Assembly (NCBI GenBank): GCA_900313845.1
Contig: OMTC01000012.1
Coordinates: 1-13,385, forward strand
Length of the DNA stretch: 13,385 bases
From: an uncultured Prevotellaceae bacterium
GTDB lineage: Bacteria; Bacteroidota; Bacteroidia; Bacteroidales; Bacteroidaceae
Direction of reading: 5' to 3'
Shown here: piece after piece, positions 1 to 5,783 of the stretch
Numbering within the stretch: the stretch's first letter is position 1
Layout of the letters: each line of letters opens with the position of its first letter
The notes under the pieces: model-generated
The model's database searches: none
What the model was told of the DNA's origin: nothing
What the model saw: only the letters and a program-made list of their open reading frames with translations
Program-made: the position numbers and the translations under genes

Positions 1-2
1 CA

Positions 3-158
3 TATATAAGGGCTATATCAAATGTTGATATGAATGATCCATATGTTATTTCAGTTTGTAAAGAAAAGAATTCGGGGATAACATATAATCTCTACAGTAA
101 TATCTTCAATCGGCTAAGTATAGATGTTACTGATGATTGGGCTATTCGTGGTTTCTGA
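3..158 (+). CDS. C-terminal 51 residues of an unrecognised protein (partial)
   Basis: The frame is open from the left edge and stops at TGA 156-158, giving 51 codons that end in DVTDDWAIRGF. I do not recognise the family. The peptide is polar, with no membrane segment or known motif. The case for a real gene tail is only an uninterrupted frame in AT-rich DNA and a plausible soluble composition. No strong terminator follows before the small minus-strand ORF at 499-323, so this gene and the minus-strand group converge. The start and most of the protein lie outside the window. Confidence 0.42.
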   Translation, partial: YIRAISNVDMNDPYVISVCKEKNSGITYNLYSNIFNRLSIDVTDDWAIRGF

Positions 159-284
159 TTCCTGCTCAAAAATATGACTAAATCATGAGAATGTATAAAA
201 CAAAATAGAAGGAGATACAATATAAGATGTTTTTACGTCAGTTTGGGATAAGATTAGAACAATGACAGTTGTTTTGTAGAGGAT

Positions 285-318
285 GGGTACGTCAACTGAA
301 CGGGTACGTCAACTGAAC
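285..318. repeat. 17-bp perfect tandem duplication
   Basis: GGGTACGTCAACTGAAC occurs at 285-301 and again, without a gap, at 302-318. It lies between the convergent left-edge gene and the small minus-strand ORF. A 6-bp inverted repeat (GTCAGC 322-327, GCTGAC 337-342) follows directly and contains the stop codon of that ORF. The role is unknown; the duplication may be slippage or the scar of an insertion. Confidence 0.8.
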
Positions 319-322
319 TGTG

Positions 323-499
323 TCAGCAGCTTTGTCGCTGACTTTCAAGCAGAGCTTTCTCTTTTTGGATAATGCCTTTGACAAACTTCTCCAGTTTCTG
401 AAAAGATTCGGGAGTCAGTTTGGCTGGAATGATGATGGTATTCAAACAATTCACTTGTTCATAAAGCGTTTTGCTACTAACGACACTCCCTACTCTCAT
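323..499 (-). CDS. Possible small 58-aa protein or gene remnant
   Basis: An ATG at 499-497 opens a 58-codon frame ending in TGA (325-323). The peptide begins MRVGSVVSSKTLYEQVN and ends in a charged, probably helical stretch (LTPESFQKLEKFVKGIIQKEKALLESQ). This composition looks more like protein than the overlapping plus-strand frame at 320-505. It begins 6 bases after the lipoprotein stop and is in the same frame as that gene, so it could be a third gene of the unit or the end of a decayed gene. I do not recognise a family. Near its end, a one-base shift of frame would carry reading on for 12 codons into the 17-bp duplication. A noncoding remnant is quite possible. Confidence 0.3.
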   Translation of the reverse strand: MRVGSVVSSKTLYEQVNCLNTIIIPAKLTPESFQKLEKFVKGIIQKEKALLESQRQSC

Positions 500-505
500 G
501 AATAA

Positions 506-1303
506 TTATAGCTTTTCGATATCCACTTCTGTCACATAGATACTGTCGCCTTGCTCATGCTGCTCATAGCCTAAGAAGTAGATTTTGTTGCCATGCAAAT
601 AAGGAGCGGCAATTGTTGGTGGCGCGAATTCTCCGCCTTCATTTAATAAAACGGCGAATTTTGGCATTCTGCAATTACTTGGCTTTTCAGCATGGCTTTC
701 GTCGAGTGGAGTTTGTGCAGCAATGTCCTTAATCCATTCGCTGGCAGGAAGTTGGTATGCCTTGATGTCGTATGGCTCAGCATCTGCTTTCACGACATAA
801 AGACTGTCGTAATTGTAATCGTAGTCGCGCACATAGATATGTCCGAGCGCACATTCACCAACGTAGGAAATACCTGGTTCCTCAAAGAATTTTCCCTTGA
901 GAGGTGAAGCCTTCTCGGCAAGGTTTTGACACATTTGCTCATACTTTTCTTTCTCCATCTTGCTTCGCTCAAGCAGGGTAGTTCCTTGGAATCGAACCAC
1001 ATCGGTCTGCTCGCCCAAAGCAAAGGTGAATTCGCCTTGCTCGTTTACAACGAAACCTGGCAACAAGAGCAAATTTGAATTCTTGTGATAGACACAAGGA
1101 ATGTCTTCCACGTTGTAAGCCCATTGATAGCTTGCAGGTGCTATCAATTCGGCAGAATCATAGATTTTTGACGATTCTGTCTGCTCGGGATTTTTACAAT
1201 TCTCTTGACAGTTGTCACAATTCTGGTTCTTTTTGCTGTTATTTTGACAGCTAACAATACTCATTGCGGCGATGGCAATGAAAAGAATTTCTTTCTTTTT
1301 CAT
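506..1303 (-). CDS. Hypothetical Cys-rich lipoprotein
   Basis: The 265-aa protein starts MKKKEILFIAIAAMSIVSC. This is a short positively charged, hydrophobic signal ending in a lipobox, with Cys19 as the predicted lipidated residue. A hydrophilic linker follows with three closely spaced cysteines (C29, C32, C36, in CDNCQENC), which could form disulfides or bind a metal. The rest (about residues 45-265) is soluble, with alternating beta-rich segments such as YVGECALGHIYVRDYDY, and has no catalytic motif I recognise. It should be anchored in the inner or outer membrane facing the periplasm or surface. It lies 28 bases after the HsdR-N-like gene on the same strand with no promoter box seen between, so the two are probably cotranscribed. 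Its function is unknown; the lipoprotein call itself is solid. Confidence 0.85.
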   Translation of the reverse strand: MKKKEILFIAIAAMSIVSCQNNSKKNQNCDNCQENCKNPEQTESSKIYDSAELIAPASYQWAYNVEDIPCVYHKNSNLLLLPGFVVNEQGEFTFALGEQTDVVRFQGTTLLERSKMEKEKYEQMCQNLAEKASPLKGKFFEEPGISYVGECALGHIYVRDYDYNYDSLYVVKADAEPYDIKAYQLPASEWIKDIAAQTPLDESHAEKPSNCRMPKFAVLLNEGGEFAPPTIAAPYLHGNKIYFLGYEQHEQGDSIYVTEVDIEKL

Positions 1304-1331
1304 ATTTTCTTGATAATTTGTGATGATTTAG

Positions 1332-1793
1332 TCATGAACGAGGGGCAATGAGCTCTTGATAAGATGGAATTTCCTGAAGAAACTCATAGTTTTGTTCCTC
1401 ATAATTGATTCGGCAACAGTAGTGCTCTAAGCCGTTACTCACTATCAATAAATCCACACGCATCGTGATGTTGTAACGGGAAATCTGGTCGAAAACTTTC
1501 TGCGAGATTTCAACGTCGGGACGCTTGTATTCAATAATCATTTTGGGAGTGAGCGAGCGGTCGTAAACTACAGTGTCGCATCGTTTGCTCATGCCGTTGA
1601 GGTTGAGCTGGATTTCATTTCCCATGAGGGAAGCAGGGTAGGATTTCTCATTTATGAGAAAGTGAACGAAATGCTGGCGCACCCATTCTTCAGGAGTGAG
1701 GGCAACAAACTTGTTTCGCAACACGTCGAAAATCTTTGTTGCGTTACCTTCCTTTCGAATCTTCACCTCATATTTTGGCAAGTTCAGTTCCAT
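1332..1793 (-). CDS. Stand-alone type I restriction HsdR N-terminal-like (PD-(D/E)XK) protein
   Basis: The 153-aa protein resembles the HsdR_N_2 family, the nuclease domain of type I restriction R subunits. The likely nuclease core is Asp73 in RCDTVVYD followed by Glu88-Tyr-Lys90 in MIIEYKRPD, which matches the D-(X)n-EXK pattern, and then a helix QISRYN and the strand DLLIVSNG. There is no helicase part and no hsdM or hsdS gene beside it, so this is not an ordinary restriction enzyme. From memory, small proteins of this type are often found beside holA in Bacteroidetes, which suggests a housekeeping nucleic-acid role, but none is established here. It diverges from holA and is followed by the lipoprotein gene. 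The ATG at 1793 directly precedes MELNLPKYEV, a plausible N-terminus. Confidence 0.82.
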   Translation of the reverse strand: MELNLPKYEVKIRKEGNATKIFDVLRNKFVALTPEEWVRQHFVHFLINEKSYPASLMGNEIQLNLNGMSKRCDTVVYDRSLTPKMIIEYKRPDVEISQKVFDQISRYNITMRVDLLIVSNGLEHYCCRINYEEQNYEFLQEIPSYQELIAPRS

Positions 1794-1810
1794 CTTTGGA
1801 TTTTAATCAG

Positions 1811-1818
1811 TATCTTTG
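1811..1818 (+). promoter_or_regulatory. Candidate -7 element for holA
   Basis: TATCTTTG matches the Bacteroidetes -7 consensus TAnnTTTG, 115 bases before the holA ATG. There is no TTTG at the expected 19-base spacing upstream (bases 1788-1791 read TTCC), so this is a half match only. Confidence 0.3.
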
Positions 1819-1910
1819 CAAATAGGAAATACAAATCCCTTTGCTCCGTGCCATCTTTTGCACTTGGGCATAGTCAAACGAAAGCCTTGATGGGCAATAG
1901 GGATGGATTG

Positions 1911-1941
1911 CAAAATTAGCAAATATATTTGAAATGGCAAA
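1911..1941 (-). promoter_or_regulatory. Consensus Bacteroidetes promoter for the HsdR-N-like gene and lipoprotein
   Basis: On the minus strand TTTG (1941-1938) is followed after exactly 19 bases by TAATTTTG (1918-1911), a full match to TTTG-N19-TAnnTTTG. Transcription would start near 1905 and give a leader of roughly 110 bases to the ATG at 1793. The -33 box lies inside codons 2-3 of holA, so transcription of the two divergent genes probably interferes. Confidence 0.65.
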
Positions 1942-2971
1942 GAAAACATCATCGACTTCAGGCATCACCCATCGCGACATCATTAACGCGGTCCGACAGC
2001 AACAGTATGCACCCGTCTATCTCCTGATGGGGGAGGAGTCGTACTATATCGACAAAATTTCTGAATTCATTGCCAACTCGGTTCTGGCGGAGGAAGAGCG
2101 TGATTTCAACCTCATCACCATCTATTGTACGAAAGAAACGAACGTTGCCGACGTGATAAATTCTGCGAAGAGGTACCCGATGATGTCGAAATATCAAGTA
2201 GTGATTGTTAAGGAAGCTCAAAATCTTTTAAAATTTGAAGATTTACAATATTACTTAAAAGAACCACTTTCATCAACAATTTTAGTAATTTGTTACAAAA
2301 ATGGAGTCCTTGATCGACGTAAGAAAGTGGTTGGAATGATAGAGAAGGTTGGAGTGGTGTATGAGAGTGCCAGATTGAAGGATGGAATGCTCCCAACTTT
2401 CATCGACGACTACCTCCGACGCAAGCAAGTTGGGATTGAGGACAGGGCAAAAATGATGTTGGTGGAGAACATCGGTTCCGATCTGAATCGCCTATCGAGC
2501 GAGTTGGACAAGCTGTGCATCACCTTGCCTGCAGGTGCTACTCGTATTACTCCAGAGCTGATTGAAAAGAATATTGGCATCAGTAAGGACTTCAATATGT
2601 GGGAGTTCAAAGCTGCTATTGTAAATCATAACATATTGAAAGCCAATCAGATAATCAATTACTTCAATGATAATCCCAAGACAAATCCTCCCATCATGAT
2701 TCTGTCGATGTTGTTTAACTTCTTCGCTGTCATTATGCAAATTTATTATGCACCTGATAAGTCGGAACAGGGATTGATGCAGCATCTGGAACTGAAATCG
2801 ACCTGGCAGTTACGGGATTATCGTACAGCAATGAGTTACTACAGTGCCATGAAAACGATGCTCATTATTGGAAAATTGAGGGAAACCGATGCAAAATTGA
2901 AGGGAGTAGGCAAAGGAAACTCCACGGATGCCGATCTGATGCGCGAATTGGTGTTCTTCATCCTCCATTAA
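1934..2971 (+). CDS. holA: DNA polymerase III subunit delta
   Basis: The 345-aa product is the delta subunit of the clamp-loader complex, which opens the beta sliding clamp during chromosome replication. Family marks are PVYLLMGEESYYIDKI (about residues 27-42, the start of the N-terminal AAA+-like fold, without a functional P-loop as is usual for delta), the segment KYQVVIVKEAQNL (about 87-99), and IGSDLNRLSSELDKL (about 178-192, the conserved asparagine/leucine helix of HolA). The C-terminal collar domain ends in DLMRELVFFILH. The length is normal for Bacteroidetes HolA. The ATG at 1934 is preceded by an AT-rich stretch with no clear Shine-Dalgarno sequence, as is common in this phylum. The gene appears monocistronic: a strong terminator follows and the left neighbour is divergent. 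Confidence 0.96.
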   Translation: MAKKTSSTSGITHRDIINAVRQQQYAPVYLLMGEESYYIDKISEFIANSVLAEEERDFNLITIYCTKETNVADVINSAKRYPMMSKYQVVIVKEAQNLLKFEDLQYYLKEPLSSTILVICYKNGVLDRRKKVVGMIEKVGVVYESARLKDGMLPTFIDDYLRRKQVGIEDRAKMMLVENIGSDLNRLSSELDKLCITLPAGATRITPELIEKNIGISKDFNMWEFKAAIVNHNILKANQIINYFNDNPKTNPPIMILSMLFNFFAVIMQIYYAPDKSEQGLMQHLELKSTWQLRDYRTAMSYYSAMKTMLIIGKLRETDAKLKGVGKGNSTDADLMRELVFFILH

Positions 2972-3066
2972 GCTTCGTTTACCCGTGCCCTATATATAAA
3001 TAAGGTGTAAATGGAGTAGGGGAAAGACTGTCAAGATACCTGTCGTTCTGTTCCCGAGTTTTCTCA

Positions 3067-3115
3067 TTTTTGTTCGGATTTTTTAGCTCAAAAAATCCGA
3101 ACAAAAATTTTTTTT
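3067..3115 (+). terminator. Strong intrinsic terminator after holA
   Basis: An 18-bp perfect stem (3067-3084 with 3090-3107; core GTTCGGAT / ATCCGAAC) closes a 5-base loop AGCTC and is followed by eight T (3108-3115). It lies about 95 bases after the holA stop. A weaker relative follows at 3216-3238: a 7-bp stem AAAAATC/GATTTTT with an 8-base loop. Confidence 0.85.
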
Positions 3116-3859
3116 GCCAATAATTTGCCTTCTCAGACATCCGTATTGAGGCATCTGGATGTAGGTTTAGGTGATATATTTTTAGGAAAAAGCAGTTTTT
3201 TCCCATTTTTAGCCCAAAAATCGTGAACAAGATTTTTTGCTTCTTATAGCTTGTAAATCAATGGGTTAGGGGAAAATGTAGTGGAGCGAGATTTTTGTGA
3301 GAATTTTTCTGAAAACATCCGTTCAGTATCGTGAAAAAATGGCAAAATTTACCCATTTCTAAATCTTTAAAATTATACATTAAGATATTTTATCATTTCC
3401 ATTTGTCGAATTTATATTTTTAAAATGAATCGTCAGGAGAACCAAATTAAAGTTTTTAAAATATCGCACAGTTTAAAGATGTAAAGTCATTTTAATCATG
3501 CATAAATATACAAATGCGAATTTTAAGATTTATATTTGTTAATGAATATTTATACAAACGAGGTTATATGTATTTAAATAATTAAAAATCAATTAGTTAT
3601 ACTGATTTGATAATGTAATAGTAATAATATAACGAGAGATTTTCATTAAATCGTGACCATTCCCCTCTTTATAGTGAATATCCATGTAAATAACTATAAA
3701 TAAACCAATTATTTAGTTTTAAATTGATATTTTTTAATTGAAGTGCTTTTTAGCTGGTGTATTTACTTCTTTAAAACCCTATTTTACTTTTAACAAAATG
3801 TAATTTCAGGATTTATACTTTGAAATTATATAATTAAAAATATAAATTGAAAATTTCCT
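3116..3859. other. Long AT-rich intergenic region without a convincing gene
   Basis: No frame here looks like a protein. The left part (to about 3350) contains degenerate copies of motifs from the terminator area: TTTTTAGC(T/C)CAAAAA at 3081 and 3206, (G/T)TAGGGGAAA near 3016 and 3265, and CATCCGT near 3138 and 3317. From 3360 to 3860 the DNA is extremely AT-rich, with one isolated TAnnTTTG box (TATATTTG, 3531-3538) lacking a correctly spaced partner. I see no tRNA, rRNA or known riboswitch. Part of it may be an AT-rich control region for the regulator gene to the right. Confidence 0.6.
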
Positions 3860-3875
3860 TTACAAAATTTTGTAA
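3860..3875. promoter_or_regulatory. Perfect 16-bp palindrome, candidate operator
   Basis: TTACAAAATTTTGTAA is an exact palindrome and contains the -33 TTTG box (3869-3872) of the regulator promoter. A shorter copy with the same half-sites, TTACCTTTGTAA (3891-3902), overlaps the -7 box, and a looser relative (AACAAAATGTAA) lies near 3792-3803. A repressor bound here would block the promoter. The obvious candidate is the Xre-type protein encoded just downstream, acting on its own gene. Confidence 0.6.
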
Positions 3876-3899
3876 GTTTCTAAAATTGCATTACCTTTG
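3869..3899 (+). promoter_or_regulatory. Consensus Bacteroidetes promoter of the Xre regulator gene
   Basis: TTTG (3869-3872), a 19-base spacer and TACCTTTG (3892-3899) match TTTG-N19-TAnnTTTG in full. Transcription should start near 3906, leaving a leader of about 45 bases before the ATG at 3951. Confidence 0.8.
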
Positions 3900-3950
3900 T
3901 AAAAACTTTGAAAAAAGAGTAAAAATCGACTTCGTTAAGCAAATTTCGTT

Positions 3951-4592
3951 ATGTCTGATACTGAAAGAGTGGTTGAAATCATCCGAGTGATGGGAATGAA
4001 CAATATCCAGTTTAGTCAAAAGACTGGAATCTCTCCTGCATCGCTTTCACATATCACCAGTGGGCGAAGCAATCCTACCCTCACAATCCTGAGAAATATC
4101 GTTGAGAGTTTTCCCGAATTGAACCCTGAGTGGGTACTTTTAGGAAGAGGTGACATGTTCCGTAATGCTTCCACTCCTGATAATGGTCTGAATATTGATG
4201 CAAATAGTTCGGATGATGCCGCTATTTCCCCCACAGGAGGCAATTTGAGCCAGGAAAACGGTCTGTTTACGAACGAAGATTTTGCTCCTTCCTTCGATTT
4301 CGGTGGTACTAATACAACTTCAGAAACGACACGTCAGGGCACAACACGACAAGCTGTTCCAGGGCGTTCTGAACAGCGATACGGAAATGATGGATATGGC
4401 GTAAAGTCCTCTAATACAGCACGTTCTGCAAGTCACCAAGGCGTGAATTCCAATGGAAATATTGACGTTACGGAAATTGTGAGAGCCACGGTGAGCCAGT
4501 TGCAACGTCCATCACGTAAGATTAAAGAGGTGCATATCTTCTTTGATGATGGTACTTATGAGATTTTTGGTCCTACAAGGAGGGCTGAATAA
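3951..4592 (+). CDS. Xre-family helix-turn-helix transcriptional regulator
   Basis: The 213-aa protein has an N-terminal HTH of the Xre/Cro type at about residues 5-60: NIQFSQKTGISPASLSHI is the helix-turn-helix, SGRSNPTLTILRNI the following helices, and NPEWVLLGRGDMF (about 58-70) the typical end of this domain in Bacteroidetes regulators. Residues about 72-170 are low in complexity, rich in Asn, Ser, Gly and Thr, and probably disordered. The last 25 residues (IKEVHIFFDDGTYEIF) look like a short beta hairpin, perhaps for dimerisation or ligand sensing. It has its own consensus promoter with a palindrome over the -33 box, which suggests autoregulation, and its own terminator, so it is monocistronic. 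Its targets cannot be read from the window. The ATG at 3951 fits the promoter and domain start. Confidence 0.88.
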   Translation: MSDTERVVEIIRVMGMNNIQFSQKTGISPASLSHITSGRSNPTLTILRNIVESFPELNPEWVLLGRGDMFRNASTPDNGLNIDANSSDDAAISPTGGNLSQENGLFTNEDFAPSFDFGGTNTTSETTRQGTTRQAVPGRSEQRYGNDGYGVKSSNTARSASHQGVNSNGNIDVTEIVRATVSQLQRPSRKIKEVHIFFDDGTYEIFGPTRRAE

Positions 4593-4715
4593 GATAATCT
4601 GACTAAAATATACCTGAAAGAATGGTAAATGAGAGTTGTGAAGCTCCATTTTTGTTTACATTATTTCACATTGTTAAATTATTGCTTATTTTAACTAATT
4701 TATTCTTATTTAGTG

Positions 4716-4752
4716 AATATTCCGACAAGTTTGTTTTGTCGGAATATTTTTT
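4716..4752 (+). terminator. Intrinsic terminator after the regulator gene
   Basis: A 13-bp perfect stem (AATATTCCGACAA 4716-4728 with TTGTCGGAATATT 4736-4748) has a 7-base loop and runs into a T tract. It lies about 125 bases after the regulator stop. Confidence 0.85.
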
Positions 4753-4958
4753 ATTTATAGAGATTTTAGCACAAAAAAGGGTTTTCTGAGTGGGTTTTCC
4801 TCTCTTTAGAAGTTTTTTTCCTTTTTTTTCTTGTGTAAAAGGCCTTTTTCAATCTAGAATAGAGATTTTTTTGTGCAAAAATAAGTGCCTTCATACAACG
4901 TGAGAATGCCTTTTTTTGTGCTCTGAGAGCGTTTTTAAGGGGCTGAGAATACCCTTCT
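4753..4958. other. T-rich noncoding spacer with loose repeats
   Basis: Nothing here reads as a gene. The plus strand has many T runs, and short phrases recur loosely: ACAACG at 4895 and 4959, GAGAATGCC and GAGAATACC 42 bases apart, and two TTTTTTTGTGC boxes. It leads straight into the 22-bp array and may be an eroded extension of it. Confidence 0.5.
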
Positions 4959-5090
4959 ACAACGCACCGTCCGTACTCTTTCGATGCACCGCTCGTACTC
5001 ATACAGTGCACCACTCGTACTCATGCAACGCAGGGGATTTACGACAGCGATATAGGGGATTTACGATAGCTAAATAAGGGATTTATGAGC
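4959..5090. repeat. Six in-register 22-bp units of two related types
   Basis: The units start at 4959, 4981, 5003, 5025, 5047 and 5069. The first three share GCACCGCTCGTACTC-like cores at 4964-4978, 4986-5000 and 5008-5022. The last three share GGGGATTTACGA-like cores beginning at 5033, 5055 and 5077. The period is exactly 22 throughout and TAC at unit positions 16-18 is kept in five of six units, so the two types form one array. Unit 4 begins like unit 1 (CAACGCA) and continues like unit 5. There are no unique spacers, so it is not a CRISPR. Confidence 0.8.
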
Positions 5091-5103
5091 ATAAAACACT
5101 ATA

Positions 5104-5159
5104 TTTAGAGGAAAATAGACCCTAAGAAAAGCTTGTCTTAAGGGTTATTCATCTCTAAA
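5104..5159. other. Large imperfect hairpin
   Basis: The outer arms TTTAGAG (5104-5110) and CTCTAAA (5153-5159) pair perfectly. The inner arms ACCCTAAGA (5119-5127) and TCTTAAGGGT (5136-5145) pair with one bulged A around the loop AAAGCTTG. An internal loop separates them. It lies directly after the 22-bp array and about 130 bases beyond the end of bcp. It could be a structured RNA element or part of the bcp 3' end; no known RNA family is recognised. Confidence 0.45.
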
Positions 5160-5174
5160 ACAACGAATCTTTCT

Positions 5175-5203
5175 CAAAAAGCGACTGGAAAAGCGGCTTT
5201 TTG
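5175..5203 (-). terminator. Weak candidate terminator for bcp
   Basis: CAAAAAGC (5175-5182) pairs with GCTTTTTG (5196-5203) around a 13-base loop. On the minus strand the second arm ends in five T. It is about 85 bases past the bcp stop. The stem is AT-rich and short, so the call is tentative. Confidence 0.35.
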
Positions 5204-5230
5204 CAGCAAATTTTACTGTTTTCTAATAGA

Positions 5231-5292
5231 TTTCAGTGTTTATTTCAGTGTTTATTTAAGTGATTTTTGCTCGTTTTTAGCCCGTTTTTAGC
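5231..5292. repeat. Short tandem repeats at the 3' end of bcp
   Basis: TTTCAGTGTTTA is repeated exactly at 5231-5242 and 5243-5254, with a degenerate third unit at 5255-5266. CGTTTTTAGC then occurs at 5272-5281 and 5283-5292, the second copy overlapping the bcp stop region. These are probably slippage products. Confidence 0.6.
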
Positions 5293-5737
5293 TTAGAATT
5301 TGTGCTGTGTGGTCCTTTACCTTTATTTCTTTAGGTCCGATAATGCGTTCTACGATGCCCTGCTCATTAATGATGAATGTGGTGCGGAACGTACCCATAT
5401 AGGTGCGTCCAGCCATCTTCTTTTCACCCCAAACACCAAATTGTTCGACAAGTTGTTTGTCTGTGTCAGAGATGAGTGGGAAAGGAAGATTATTCTTTTC
5501 AATAAAGCGTTGGTGAGACTTCTCGCTATCGACGCTTACTCCCACTACTTCGTAGCCCTGGCGTCGCAATTCGCTGTAGTTATCGCGCAAATTGCAGGCT
5601 TCCTGTGTGCATCCTGGGGTGGAGTCTTTTGGATAGAAATAAAGAACGAGTTTTTTGCCTGAAAAATCGCTCAAACGAATCTCGTTACCGTTTGAGTCTT
5701 TGCCTAATATCTCGGGTGCTTTGCTGCCTATTTCCAT
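5288..5737 (-). CDS. bcp: Thioredoxin-dependent thiol peroxidase (BCP-type peroxiredoxin)
   Basis: The 149-aa cytoplasmic enzyme reduces hydrogen peroxide and organic hydroperoxides using thioredoxin. The signature YPKDSTPGCTQEAC (residues 35-48) carries the peroxidatic Cys43, preceded by the conserved Pro36, Thr40 and Pro41, and a second cysteine, Cys48, at the resolving position of the atypical 2-Cys BCP class. YEVVGVSVDSEKSHQRF and FRTTFIINEQGIVERI are also standard for AhpC/TSA folds. The length is normal. It begins 46 bases after the GH43 stop on the same strand and no TAnnTTTG box is seen in the gap, so it may be read from the GH43 promoter. That pairing makes little functional sense, and a promoter of another class is possible. 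Confidence 0.95.
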   Translation of the reverse strand: MEIGSKAPEILGKDSNGNEIRLSDFSGKKLVLYFYPKDSTPGCTQEACNLRDNYSELRRQGYEVVGVSVDSEKSHQRFIEKNNLPFPLISDTDKQLVEQFGVWGEKKMAGRTYMGTFRTTFIINEQGIVERIIGPKEIKVKDHTAQILS

Positions 5738-5783
5738 GATGGTTATTGGTTTTTGAATGATTGTTGGAAAAACGAAAGATGAT

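Noticed and set aside
227..265. AAGGAG followed by an ATG and 12 codons
   Set aside because: The Shine-Dalgarno-like box is 12 bases from the ATG, the peptide is only 12 residues, and this group of bacteria does not depend on such boxes.
322..342. 6-bp inverted repeat as a terminator for the left-edge gene
   Set aside because: The stem is short with a 9-base loop and no T tract, and it is about 165 bases past the stop.
320..505. Plus-strand 61-codon ORF starting with GTG
   Set aside because: It is antisense to the small minus-strand ORF, whose residues look more protein-like. It is Phe/Leu-rich as expected for a shadow frame, and its start falls at the repeat.
2979..3230. Minus-strand 83-codon ORF
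   Set aside because: It runs through the perfect terminator stem of holA, its composition (Lys/Asn/Phe) is what AT-rich DNA gives by chance, and it has no promoter box.
4766..5014. Minus-strand 82-codon ORF, Lys/Arg-rich
   Set aside because: It starts with GTG inside the 22-bp array and continues through T runs that translate to poly-basic sequence; it is repeat DNA, not a gene.
4959..5090. Possible CRISPR array
   Set aside because: The units are contiguous with no unique spacers, the cores diverge into two types, and no cas gene is present.
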